A stretch of 64,000 nt of DNA from Oscheius onirici (taxonomy: Eukaryota; Nematoda; Chromadorea; Rhabditida; Rhabditidae). The notes under the pieces are model-generated. The model had not been told where the DNA came from. It searched no databases and saw only the letters and a program-made list of their open reading frames with translations. The stretch spans positions 9,858,001-9,922,000 of the forward strand of contig OW051471.1 in NCBI GenBank assembly GCA_932521025.1, read 5' to 3'. A program made the position numbers and the translations under genes. Positions 48,901-60,476 of the stretch are shown here, one piece after another; positions within the stretch are counted from its first letter, which is position 1, and each line of letters begins with the position of its first letter.

Positions 48901-51084
48901 AAAACCTTATTTTCAAGAAAAAAAGATGGTAAAAGAAACTAGATCTTCTAACTAGAAACACGTGGAAGTGTAGATATTACAGGATGAGTGTCTGTTAAGC
49001 GTTCAGATGATCTGAAAAAAGCTGGTCTAGCCCTCATCGGAAGAGACGTGGCGATAAGCCGACTATCAGGAAGAGTTTGCTGATAATGCTACAGGGCTAC
49101 GACGGCGGGTCATCAGCCAACACCTTTTCCTGAGCTTGCGTAACTACCAAAGTACTACGCAAATCTAGAAGGTTTTCAAGAGAAGTGTTTCAAAATGAAG
49201 AAAGGAAAATTATGCCAGTAGGTAGAGATTTGAACAGTCACGAATATAGACTGACTGTGCGGGCGGTGACCTTGTTCCATGACATCGTCTTTCTCTTTTC
49301 TGATAACTCGATGATCAATGACATCATATGTGAGACAGATATCGAAGAAATATGACTGGATTTATAATTTGTCAAGGAGGATGATTGAGTCATCCCACAT
49401 AAGACTTCAAATAGAAACGTCAATAACAGGTAATATTGAAAAAGTGAGCTGGGCGCACTGGCTCTTTCTCTATCTTTCAACAGGGAAACTTTATTATAAG
49501 GTCTTGACATTCAAAAGCAATCTACACTATCACGTTTTGTTTTATAAAGGTCTAGACTTTTGTAGTCTCTAGTGATATCTGGTCTCTGTCTGATCAAAAT
49601 GTTCGCCTAACATCGCAGATCCGCAATGTTTTGATGATAGACATTTTCAGCGTTGATAAATTTGATCTCATGTTTTATTGGAGCTCTACAAGGAACAATC
49701 GTAAACACTCTGACTTCTCTTGTTTTCTGAGAAAAAACAATATTTTCGAGAGAACAGAACACTCAGTCATTCTGAGGTGAGCTAGCGTACAAAAGTAGGA
49801 ACTGACGACAATGGGAAAATAAGAAAGTAGTGACGCCAAAAATGTGCTGCCCTTCGATACAAAAGCGAGTGGTGCTTCTAAGTGGTTCGGGAAGTTCTGA
49901 CAATCTTTAAAGGTCGCAGTTGTTTTAAACATTTTGGACTGAAAAATAGGTGAAAATGCCACATAAGACCACAATTGCGAGGTCACTGATAACCGAGAAC
50001 GAGACGGGAGAGAGCGCGAGAATAGCGGGGACAAATCGATACATTCGGGGATCAGTTCGGGGGCCACGTGATTCTTGAACGAGAGCTTTGAAGGGTCGTG
50101 TTCTCTCTGTCTGGTTGGCAGAGAAAACTCAAACACTGACTGACGAAAGAATACAGAAGAAGTAACAAATGGAAGCGGAAAATTGAGAGACCGAATTAGA
50201 AAATAGAAGAAGATCACAACCCTAATCTACATATTGAGAAGACAAAACTGGTCAGCAGCTTGATAAGAATCTCCAGAAGTTGTGAGACTCACAGAGGGGA
50301 CAACATAGTTTTTCGAAGGAGTAACCAACTGATAAACTCCAACAAGAACAATTTCTGTGAGAAAAAGATTGGCAGCTTGCGCCGGTAACTTGAAAAGTAC
50401 ACAGAGACAGACCCGCACCCATACACTCGGGCAAGGAGGGAGACAGAGGTGTGAGAGCAGAGATCGAACACAAAGCACTGCCTGCTGTGTTCATACGCCT
50501 GTCTCATTGTGGAGTCAAATCGAATGAGTGGGTTACAGAAGCTTAATAAATCCGACGAAATGATGTAAATGAACCTATTCAAAAGTTGTTTGAAGAATAC
50601 TTGACATCATTTGCAGAAAGAAGACATCGAAATGGCTCTATTCATGGGAAAATGAAACTTTTCCTTTCTACAGAAAAACGAAGACAAAAAAGGAGGTGTG
50701 ATCGCTGTTCTCCGCAAAGGAGAGCTTTTCAAAATTTTGCAACCACTGCTGTCGCTGGGTCGGCTCATTACCGTACCTCAAAAAGTTTGAACTGACCGTT
50801 GCTGATAGTATCAGCCTGATACAACTAACAACAGAACACCTTTTTCAGCTATACATATAGACTCCGCGACGAGACATTCAGCACAAGTGACCGAGTGGTT
50901 AGCGCTGTGGCAACTTTCAGGCCCAAGCCCGGCCCGTCAGCTAGGTCTCAATATGGAAAGCAAACGAAAATTCGAAATTTTTGGTTCGACCCATCACCGA
51001 ATATTTATCTATATGCCTTTTAGCTATTGTTTCCATTGTTAGAATTTCGTATGAAATTTTGTATTTTAACTTTTTTGGACTCAC
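45905..51084. other. large gene-poor region (long intron or upstream control region)
   Basis: About 5.2 kb with no exon chain recognised. Open frames (for example 49675-50217 minus, 180 codons) have no family resemblance and simple composition. It holds purine runs such as GAGAGAGAGAGAG near 46821 and a tRNA-like remnant at 50886-50990 (separate entry). In my model it is the long first intron of the nuclear receptor gene. Confidence 0.45.
50886..50997 (+). pseudogene. tRNA-like remnant
   Basis: GTGACCGAGTGGTTAGCGC (50889-50907) is a good A box in D-arm context. A B-box-like GGTTCGACCC follows at ~50981-50990, too far for an ordinary tRNA, and no acceptor stem closes. Probably a decayed tRNA or tRNA-derived SINE fragment. 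Confidence 0.3.
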
Positions 51085-51170
51085 CAGGGAAATTCGTATT
51101 GTTGCGGTTGAAGGAACCAGGCAGGAGGCAGGAACTCCGCCTCCCTGACAAATGATCTTTCCGAGATCAT
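51085..51170 (-). CDS. candidate alternative first coding exon of the nuclear receptor
   Basis: The ATG at 51170 opens MISERSFVREAEFLPPAWFL followed by QPQQYEFP, 86 nt, ending at the donor CCTG|GTGAGT in phase 2. That is the phase required by the exon at 45904. A different frame in the same interval is also open. This is inference from phase matching, and it competes with the exon at 53883-53932. Confidence 0.35.
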
Positions 51171-53882
51171 AGAGGTTCTTTTGTATTGCTGTGTCGGGTG
51201 ATGTCACTTTCTGTCGACAGTTTCCAAAAAGTCGAAAGAGTAAAGAGAGGCGGACCCACAGAAAAAGGGGTTGCTTATATACCGAAGAGGATCAGCTAAT
51301 TATCCTCGACTTTAAGAGAAGTTCATTCACTGGAATTAAACAAGTCAAGCGGTAGGCCGGCCTGATTCACTTGATTCAGGGAATGCGGCTATTTACTCGA
51401 GATGTCTGTCTGTCTCTCATGTTTCTTGTTGATAGCCAAGAATAGCCTATGTCACCAGGACAGGGGCCCTCTCTTTGACCCCATGACGACATTATACGAC
51501 AATGTGGTCATAAAAGAATGCTGCCCACTAAACATTGAACCCTGAAATACTTGCAAAACGCATGACGCATGTCTCATTAAACGCAGGTGAATAAAAGTCA
51601 AGAGTAACATGTACATTGAGATTGTGTTACAAGTTCGTTCTTACGAACCAGAATGGTGATCTTTTAGTCTGTTCGGCGGAAGTCTACTGAAGTACGATGA
51701 GCGAAAAACAAATTCAGAGATTACAGGAAGCGTGTTTCCAAACATGTAGATTCGAGAAGATGTGTACATCAAAATTGTGCGCCGTGGTTGTAATGAATGA
51801 ACTGTGATTCGAGGAACTGTGAATAACTTACTTGTTTCCTGGTAGAAAATGAGTATATGTTCTTGTCACAGGAAGTCAAGACAATACGAATAATTTCTGT
51901 TCTACCCCATGTGACACTCGCGTGGTATCAGTACCCTGTTTGCAACATTCCCCCTATTAGCGTGGTATCAGTTTTCACAAGAAATTTGCTACTGTCCTTT
52001 CGAAACTTGTTTCATTGACATGTGTTCACGTTCTCTATCAATGATCGCGATCAGCCTTCAACATCTCATTGAAAACAGTCATGTTTGTACGACCGCTTAA
52101 AGTAGTGTCACGTGGTTGTATTCTCTGGAGGCACTTGATGTGTAGTTCGATGACCGCAAATGTTCCAACCTGGCCCGCGTGTGGTATCACGTGATTATAC
52201 CGAACTGTTTGCACAATCACGTAATGCGACAAAAAAGGGATTGTTTGTTGTCACTTAGGACGTTGCAAAAAATTCGTAGAAAGCTGGCTGATATCAGTGA
52301 ATTGTGGTTCGTAGTTCGCAACTTCAAGGATGCATCGAGTAGTCTTTGAAAGCTTTTGGCCGAAGGTTGAAAGACGGTTTGACCGTTGAATCGAGTATAG
52401 AGACCAAGCGGTTTATAGGCTCAAAAAGATGGCCTTGGAAATAGTTTTAGACTGACCTCATATATGAATGACGTGACTTTGGGGAGAAAAAAATGATCAC
52501 GTTCGATTTTCTACTGCTGGACGAGAAATTATTATACTTGGAAAAGTATAAACGACATTTAACAGAAACCACTGATTCCAACGCGAACAACTCCAAAAGA
52601 AAAAATAAACTCACAAACACCTGACAGAGCTGATGACAGGTCACCGATTGCGACTGAGATACCGACGAGAAGTGGGAATCCCCCAAAACGTGTTGCTATA
52701 CAGAGAGAGACAGACAAAGAAGTAGAGAAGGGTATCCCCAGTGCAATAGTCAAGGAGAGTGCAGAGATCTCATTATGCGCCAGAGTCCAAAGGTCGTCCG
52801 GTAAGTGGCTGCAGGTCTATTTACAGAGATGGTAAACTCATTGGACAGGTGTGGGAACAAAAGATCAACTAAAAATGGAAAGGAAATAAAGGAGAGAGCT
52901 TGTTCAATGTTCTCACATGGTCGATGGAGTCCAGACGCTGTGCAAATATGGAGTTTGGGTCGGAGGGGGTCCTTTTGCAGAAAAAAACCAATCCAGTTCT
53001 ATGGACAATCACTAGAAACGAAACACAGAGAAATAGAATCAAAGCATGTGCTTGAGGTTCAGATAATGAATGACGTTTCGAGACGTGTGGACTCAAACGG
53101 ATAAACGGATAGGTTTCCCAATATTGTGGCCAGAGCTAAATGAGGAAAACAAGCGAAGAAATAGCTCAATTCCCTTCTCAAAAACCCAATTTTTGTTTTT
53201 AAAAGATTGTTTCAGTGGAAAAGGATTCGAAAACCCACCACTCATCCATTTCTCTTTCAAAATGTATTCTAGACACGTGGCAAACATCATTTTGTTGTCT
53301 CGGTACAAAGTATTATGGTCGACAGACGAACCCATAAAATTGACTTTATGTGCTGTCGCTGAACCCCGTGGTCTGTTCGATTTACTCCAACACGATTTTC
53401 ACGATCATGTACAGTCAGCACACATTCCTTTGTGATATTAAAATGTTTTCAAAAAATGCAACGTGATCCAAAAGACGAGCCTTCTGAACTTCTGGCTTCA
53501 ATATCCATCATTTTTGACGGAGAATGATAGAAAAGATCGTGTGCAAAACTGTATCTGTGGTAAATGATTGATACTGAAAGAAGGTAGCGCTGTTGAGACA
53601 ACCGGTCAGTAGAATTGAGCGTCCAAAATGTTGCCCCTAGACTTGAGAAACACAAGAAAAGATGGGTTTGAATAATAACCGCAAGTATAAAAACATTCTG
53701 AAAAAGTCACAAAGCAATAATCCAATCAAAAATAAAGATCAACTTTCTAGATGTACAAGCAGAAGTCAGGTAGTGCACAGTTTATATCACTAACTGTCTG
53801 GCTCGTACGATCGAAACACACCACACTTTCTGTCTAGTCAGTCGATATTCAAAACGTGTACTAATATAAAAGTAAGACTCAC
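51171..53882. promoter_or_regulatory. gene-poor region, probable regulatory DNA of the nuclear receptor
   Basis: No exons recognised. It contains three copies of GTGGTATCA (51922, 51962, 52181) and several CACGTG E-boxes (52108-52113, 52187-52192) in a 300 bp cluster. Between two candidate first exons, this is where an internal promoter would lie. Confidence 0.35.
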
Positions 53883-53932
53883 CTTGGTAAAGCTCTTTTC
53901 CTTGCCATATTAAACGTTCCCCCAAAATCCAT
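53883..53932 (-). CDS. candidate distal first coding exon of the nuclear receptor
   Basis: The ATG at 53932 reads MDFGGTFNMARKRALP and ends at AAG|GTGAGT in phase 2, 50 nt. It matches the phase of the acceptor at 45904 and would add a basic N-terminal segment (ARKRALPR-TESLPNKRQR). The implied intron is 7.98 kb. Inference only. Confidence 0.45.
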
Positions 53933-54370
53933 AAACTGAGCCTGTTTGAACTGGTCACGTGTTGCCCACAAAGGGCTAGTCGAAGAAGTGCCGTTACTGT
54001 CCAGCCTCTTTCTCTCCTGGACAGTCTCGTTTTGAATCATTCATCACCTAGTCCACGTCTATCAATGACAGCTGGGTGGAGCGAAGGCGTGAAAAGTGGA
54101 CGATCAACGGTAGAGAAAATAGAGTTTTGTGGCGAGAACGCGAGATGATGACGTCGGCGAAGAAAATAAATCCTATTGTAAGAGGCGGAGAGAAACAGGG
54201 TCAATAACTTTCTCAAAGACTATTTTTTGATACATATATGGCAAAGTAAACACAACCGATCTGATCACAGAGATGGAGATATTGTTTGGGGGAAATCACA
54301 GATTCTTCTGAAAAATTGCATCGGGTTTTTGGGCACAAATATACAGCGGGGGTTTTTACAAGTTTGCACA
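53933..54370. other. intergenic
   Basis: Presumed distal promoter of the nuclear receptor and 3' flank of the RUN-domain gene, which is on the same strand. No exon recognised. Confidence 0.4.
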
Positions 54371-56260
54371 TCAGTTCTTGGCGGCGAGCTCCCTAGTCAG
54401 CTTCTTTATTCTGGCCTTCAGTTCATTCTTTTCTCTCTGTTCCTGTTCCAGTTCCTGAAAACTCATTAGCATCAGTTGTTCCGTACTAGATTTTCAAGGT
54501 TCTATGGCACACATAAAACCATTCCTGACTAATATCTGTTGTCTGTAGCAACAACTGTTAAACAGGTCATAGTTTGCATTTAATAACCAAAACAATATTC
54601 TGAAAAGTACCTCATAATGTTTTTGCTTCTCAGCCAGAAAGTCTTGTTCCAGTCTTCTGCAACAGTCTTCAGCATGTCTGACTTTTAAGTACAAGTCGGC
54701 ATTCAATGCCTTAGTGTCAGTCAATTGTTGCTGGACGAGACGGAGAGAATCATCTTTTTCTGTTATCTGTGAAAAAAAAACTTTTGAAAAAAGATCTTTC
54801 TATTACCTGGCTCAACAAGTCACTTCTTTCATCGTGAAAAGCAGCATCACCATTCTTGGCATTGTGTGACTCTTCCAGGGCCCGGAAGCTGATTGTCTGA
54901 AAAGAGGCAAATGAATTGAGCGCAGTTTTTCCCACCTCGGAATCAAAACTCAATCCACTTTTCTGACTTCCATTACCACTGTCATTAGACACGTTGCGCT
55001 TTTTCAAGTTTTCCATGTTGCATCTGAAAAAGTTGTTTTTAGGAACAAAACGGCAGAAATGAAATAACAAGATCATTTTATAGCTCATCTTTGGCAGAAC
55101 ATGTTTTGACCGATCAGTTGATGTTCAGAGAAGGTAATGCCAGTCGTAAACGAAAGGCATGTTTTCGGTCTCGGGAGATCCCGAAATCATATACCGAAAA
55201 TGTTGCAGATTTTTACTTTTCTTTCAGAAACTGACGAGTATAGTCAAAATCAAGGCAATAAGCTCACGTTAACTGTCGAACTCTCTCCTCTAGATAGCTG
55301 TTCTGATCTAGCAGCCTTTTCTTCTCATCGTCTAGATTTGAAACTGGCTAAAAATCAAAAAGTGACAGTGAACTAAAAAAGTGCACCGTTCTATTTTCAT
55401 TCTCAGCTCCATGGACCTCTTCCAAGGACAGAGTTGGTAATTTTATGTACGGAGACATGTCAATGCTCAGAGGAATCAATTGCAGACGATCATTGTTAAG
55501 TGAAAGATTGCAGTCCAGTACTTTCAGCCCCATTAGACCTCCAGAAACGTGGATTATGCTCTCATGACGGATCAGAGCCCAGCTTTCGTAGTAGTCTCTG
55601 AAGAACACGACGTTTTAATTTATAATAATCCTACTTCAGAACTTTCGACTGCGTAATATCCGAGAAGAAATCACTCAGCCGCTTTTGCATCAACGAAATC
55701 CGCAAAAACGCTCGTACCTTACATATTGGTGACCTGAAAATGGTTCTTACAAAAAATATTGTATCGCTACCTCAAAGAATCGATCTGATCCACACAATTG
55801 ACTGTCTCCTTCATGTCTTCAGATGATTTGGCTATTTTGGTTAACATTGACCAGAGGTCCGCGTCTGGACTCTTTATAAAAAGCACCGTCTTTTGAGCTA
55901 AAACTCGACAATAGATCAGCAAAAAAAACGTGGGAAAACCTGTTGATTTGAATCCATGCCAGAGAATCTTCTCGATCATCATCAGGAGATCGCATAGGGG
56001 TTGAATGTCGCTCTCTATTACTCTAAAAATGACAATTAACGAAATAAAAATAAGTTTGCCTCGTTGTTGTCTTCATTGATTGTTCCAGAAATGATCGGAG
56101 TACAAGTCTCGTGATTGTGAGCAAGTTGCTTCGCTCATTTTCTAAGAATTGACTGAAAATGAGCTCAATGCGACATACCTCTATGTACAACTTGAGTATC
56201 CGTCGGTTTTTCTTGGGTTTCTTCAAAGAGTGAGTTGATACCGTTTGTTAGTAGATTCAT
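54371..56260 (-). CDS. RUN-domain coiled-coil protein (RUFY-like), no FYVE domain
   Basis: Multi-exon gene; the start at 56260 gives MNLLTNGINSLFEETQEKPT and the stop is at 54371. Residues ~20-220 form a RUN domain: NERSNLLTITRLVLRSFLEQ, PLCDLLMMIEKILWHGFKST, DLWSMLTKIAKSSEDMKETV, the hallmark VRAFLRISLMQKRLSDFFSD, then YESWALIRHESIIHVSGGLM and GLKVLDCNLSLN. A coiled-coil half follows: DDEKKRLLDQNSYLEERVRQ, LVQQQLTDTKALNADLYLKV, LEQDFLAEKQKHYE, ending QREKNELKARIKKLTRELAA. RUN domains bind small GTPases or motors, and RUFY proteins work in endosome and autophagosome traffic. The C-terminal FYVE finger of RUFY1/2 is absent, as in the short RUFY3 form. Family assignment is good; the orthologue was not named. 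Confidence 0.85.
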
Positions 56261-57190
56261 AATGGTAAGCAGATTGATCGGATAGAAAGTGGAGGAGGGA
56301 AATGAGCAAAACAGGTAAATATGAAAGGAGGGCGAAAAACTGTGCGGCAGGTTAGTAGGTAATGCCGCGAGAGGCATAGAATACTGGAAGGAACGGTTTT
56401 GACTATTTGTGGCAGTTCACATCACAAACACTTTATTGCAGAAGTTACGCGGTTTCGAACAACAGGCAATTGGCAGAAGGAAAAAAATAAAACTCTTTTA
56501 CAACAGCGAACTTAGTACTTCTTGTACCCACCAGTTGAGCGAAAAAGCTGTGAAATATTATAATGCCCTTGATGTGGTGTAAAATCTTTAACAAATCAAA
56601 CTTAGAGTGAACTAGTCATCTCTGCCACAGTAGCGCGCTGGCAGATGGACATGGCCGATAGATACGCAAGAAGGCTGGATTACAGTAAGATGCTTGGAAT
56701 GGAAACGTGAAAAAATGCCTGTAGCCGAGAGATTTGTTTAAAATCATTCACTATCCGTCTCAAATATCATTATATCATGTAAAACTCACAAAGACAAGTT
56801 TGGCAGAGGGGACAAGGCTGGCGTTTACAACTTTTCGAGTAAAGGGGCGTGAAATCTTTTAGGGTTTCTCAGGCTTTTAAGCGCAAAGCAAATTTTGTTA
56901 GAAGAAGACATGATGTGTTCCTCTCTGTTAAACAAAACTGTTATTGTTCGGCTATCGATGCATTTCGCATGACCGGATCACATCCGAAGAGTCGAGGAGT
57001 CTTGGAGTGATGACGAGAGCGATTGTGGTATCCAACTTTCTCAAGCAACAGGATCCGCAAGAGAGGTTAGGTTGGTGAGAGATGCCAGACTAACTTCATG
57101 TTCTGAAATTCGAGTAAAAACAAAGCCAACCTTTTCAAGCTTTTGTTTGACTTTGTTTGTTTCTTACTCCTTGTATTCATTGTAAAGCTC
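56261..57190. other. intergenic
   Basis: No gene recognised; contains the promoter side of the RUN-domain gene. Confidence 0.4.
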
Positions 57191-57199
57191 CGGCAGTGC

Positions 57200-57530
57200 G
57201 TTCCGAGCGACATGATTCCTTCCTTTCAAATGGTAGCTGGGTTGGCAAGTTTCAGAACATTCCTAATTGGAGTTCAAAAATATCTGATTGAAAAAGATCT
57301 TGCCTAAATCCAGCTCGGTCCACAAATGCGAATGGAAGACCTGCAGAACAAATATGCTGCATCACCGCTCTATCCAGCTTAACAGTTCCCAGGCCCTTTG
57401 GAGCCCAAAGTCTAAGCGAATGGTCGATTTTTGGCTGCTTCGGGACAACCTAAAGCAAGAATAGGATCATTCGAAAAATTCTCACTTCCGTGAGAGCACA
57501 AGCCAAAACACGCTTTTGTGAACCAAAGAA
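57200..57530 (-). mobile_element. hAT-type transposase relic
   Basis: The minus strand reads LNAFFGSQKRVLACALTE, then after an in-phase intron (GTGAGA...GCTTTAG) VVPKQPKIDHSLRLWAPKGL and LDRAVMQHICSAGLPFAFVD RAGFRQDLFQ. The block D...I...GLPF.FV...F is the conserved stretch ahead of the hAT catalytic core, the same region seen in the gene at 34629-36496. The frame ends soon after, at a stop. No zinc finger or catalytic residues were found, so it is a fragment. Confidence 0.5.
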
Positions 57531-58057
57531 GGCATTCAGAGGACGCGTTTGCTTGCTGCTGTCATTTTAATTGTCAAATAGTGCAAAGATTCGCGAATGC
57601 GATCTATTCGCCCAGCCCTGACTTGACTATCCGGGCCCCTGCTGTTCCTCTCACGTTTACCAATTGCCTAATCCAAAAATTTCATGAAAATTTTATGACT
57701 GCTATGTTTCCCTAGTTGGTTTGAAGTTTTGAACTATTTTCTTCAACCGACAACTTAAAGATTTTAAGATCAACAGGAAGACGGGCGGAAAATTCTTGTT
57801 GAAGGGCTCGCATCAATTGGGTAGAAAGTATGTCCGATGAATAACTCAATCACTGCTATAGCAGTTTTTCGAGTCTATGGATATTAACAACGTTTTTATG
57901 TCTTTTGGTTTCGCCTTTCAATTTGCGAAATAGGAGCGAAACAGAGCGAAAGTATCGTTTTCAGCTGCATGCATTTTATCAATTTATAAACGCGTGTTGG
58001 TTGGCTAAATTGTTTCACTCGTATAGAGAACCTGAGGCTGGCGACTAGTCTACCTTA
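57531..58057. other. intergenic
   Basis: No gene recognised; immediate upstream region of the 7TM gene. Confidence 0.4.
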
Positions 58058-59223
58058 ATGGACGAGTATTTCCGCCCTTTCTGCGTCATCTTCCCTGTAT
58101 TACCAGACATTCTTTCTATCCTCACGATCTATGTGATTGTAACGAAGTCACCAAAAAAATTACGTCATATGAAGTATGTGTTCGTGCAAACGACGGTTTT
58201 TGACAGCTTGGCCATATTGACCATGACATACGGCGGTCTGCTCGAGTTTTATTATCCATTCACAGCTTTCAAAATTTGTGGCATTTATCGCTATTTTGGT
58301 GACTTTGGAGCTTTTTTCTTGGTATTTAGAAACTGAGATATTAGTTTTCGATTGGTTTAAGGTGGTAACATATCTAACGGCTATGGGTGTGGCTGCGATT
58401 TCTCTAACTGAAGCGAGCATGTTCAGACTGGCGATAGCCTATAAAATTGACGTCGTTTTAACATTCACCAAAGAAAAGCAGTAAGTTTAAACTAAAATGA
58501 TTGCCACAAGCAATAACTTTATTAGATTTACTTCTGAATACATTCGTTGTAGTTGCTGCGCTTATTATATCGGTTATAGTTTTCCCAACTATGGGAGTTT
58601 CTCGCGAGGTACACGACTTTTTCTTTTGTAATGACGTATTTAAGGAGTACCTTATATATTTACAATCCGTTAATGCAACACAAAACTTAATCTTGGAGTT
58701 TGAAAACGAGGAAAACGTATTTTTTTATATGATAGCGGACAGAACTGGACCTAGAATTGTGTGTATGTTTTATGATTAGAAGCAATCATATAGCATTTCA
58801 AGTTATTTTAATAATTGTGGCAGTCTATTTCTTAGCAGCTTTCCTTGTGTTCGTCAATGTCGTCACTCACAGGAAGGTTTTCAAAAGTGCTCAATCAGTG
58901 GAACACCAACGTTTGCAGAGGAATATTACCGCAATACTAATGCTACATACTCTATAAAATTTGCAAACCAAATTTAGACTTTGTTGCCTATTGTGCTTGT
59001 TATTATACCAGCTTGTATAGTGTTAATAGCAATTATTTACAACCTGTCATGGCAAAACAAAGAGCATTATGATGCCTTTCCGCTAAATGTTGGTATAATG
59101 TTGGTCAACATCTACAGTGCAGTCAACTCCTCTCTGCCTCTCGTGGTTGTGAGACCATATCGAGAATATTGCAGGAACCTTTTGTGTAGAACAAATTTAA
59201 CGTCTCCCAATAGAAGCACATAA
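58058..59223 (+). pseudogene. seven-transmembrane chemoreceptor, probable pseudogene
   Basis: Closest relative of the intact receptor at 18535-19863: MDEYFRPFCVIFPVLPDILS, VTKSPKKLRHMKYVFVQTTV, GIYRYFGDFGAFF, YLQSVNATQNLILEFENEEN, NVVTHRKVFKSAQSVEHQRL and NSSLPLVVVRPYREYCRNLL in the same order, with matching intron positions. Exon 1 (58058-58321) and exon 2 (58362-58480) join in phase. Exon 2 ends in phase 2, but both AG acceptors ahead of the next TM frame (58517, 58530) need phase 1, so the frame is lost. The intron before the last exon (acceptor at 58977-58978) has no GT after ILMLH; the bases are ACTCTA. Two independent lesions argue for a dead gene, unless the assembly is wrong. Confidence 0.65.
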
Positions 59224-59938
59224 AACTACACGATCCTCAAAGCTATACATAAATAGACGTATTGATAAATATTTGGGCATGCAATTACCTACAATCGTAG
59301 GAACTACATTAACGTGTATGCCTTGTTCTCTAATTGTTAACCACGAAGAGGTTTCCATGCCAGTCAGTTTTCCGTCGATAGGCTGACAACCAGCAACGGT
59401 TGAGTCGGTAGACTGGAATTAACCGAACGCGGTACATGTCTGCCAAAACCCAGGCGCTGCGGTCAACAGCCTGTCCATAGCTGCCATCTTAAGTAGTTTG
59501 ACATAGCCATATTTGATCTCGTCTTCGCTTTTCTCATATAAATAGTGTCAATTTTAGCCTTGAGAACTACTGAACTAGTCTGCCATACAAAGCTGCATGT
59601 TGGGCTTTCAACCCACGGTTCAGTGCGTGGAACTAGGAAGCTGTTCTGGATAAAGAACGGTTCGGTTTTTTCATATGTGAGGAGACTTCCATTCAGGGAC
59701 AAGATGGGATGGCGTACTGAGAAAAATAAAGCTTACGACACCCGGGATTCCCAAGCCGTCTCCGATCCAAGTATATACCTTGCTTGACTTGCTAGATCGA
59801 ACGGTATTGGCGTACTTTCAGCGTGGTGTAACCGTAAGCGATATATGCAGATTGCTGTTCCAGCACATGGTGATGGTTATAGTTTTTTTACTAGCAAATA
59901 CTAGCACATGAACCACAGTCTATGGGAAATAGAAGATA
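59224..59938. other. intergenic
   Basis: A plus-strand open frame of 80 codons (59545-59787) has no family resemblance. No RNA gene recognised. Confidence 0.4.
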
Positions 59939-60476
59939 CAGTAGCGGACAAAAGTTTAGCAACTTTTGTTGACGCAGCCGTCTTATTACCGAATCAGCTG
60001 CAGATCCACGTAGGGTATTTGTACTTTGGGACATTATTGCTTATCATATCGGAAATAAATAGTCAAATTTACAAAGAAATTCCTTGCATTCCGAGAGAGT
60101 TACGTGTGACCAACCGCCATTAGCCCCATTTCCAATACAAAACGACTTTTTCAAAGGTGGTCAAAATAAATCATTGTTGATGTTCGGTGAGTGCAGACTT
60201 GTTGAGAGGATCATTTTGAGTTTCCCACTATAATATTCAGAGCGAAAAATCTTGGAATTTTGTTTTCAAAGTTTTCAAAAGTTGCTAAACTTTTGTCGTG
60301 GCTGTTTTCGATAATTTGCTCTGTACCAAATTTTGTTTCGATTTTTAGAAAACGAGTATACACACCATATTTCTAATCCCTTTTTACATCTTCAGTACCA
60401 TTTTCAACTTTGTTTGATAATTTAGACCCGCGCTGCGTCAAAAATACAAAAGTTGCTAAACTTTTGTCCGCTACTG
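59939..60476. mobile_element. Tc1/mariner-type MITE
   Basis: The ends CAGTAGCGGACAAAAGTTTA (59939) and, in reverse complement, the same sequence ending at 60476 are inverted repeats of about 35 bp. The element is flanked by TA on both sides (59937-59938, 60477-60478). The CAGT...ACTG ends, TA target and 538 bp length without transposase fit a non-autonomous Tc1/mariner element. A third partial copy of the TIR core (AAAAGTTGCTAAACTTTTGT) lies inside at ~60279-60298. Confidence 0.85.

Noticed and set aside
49675-50217. 180-codon open frame on the minus strand
   Set aside because: No splice context, no signal or domain, Ser/Phe/Leu-rich composition typical of a chance frame in AT-rich DNA.
51085-51207. 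Alternative frame VTSPDTAIQKNLYDLGKII through the same interval as the candidate first exon
   Set aside because: Ends in phase 0, which does not fit the acceptor at 45904; the phase-2 ATG frame was preferred.
59545-59787. 80-codon open frame before the MITE
   Set aside because: No domain, no splice partners, no homology I can recognise.
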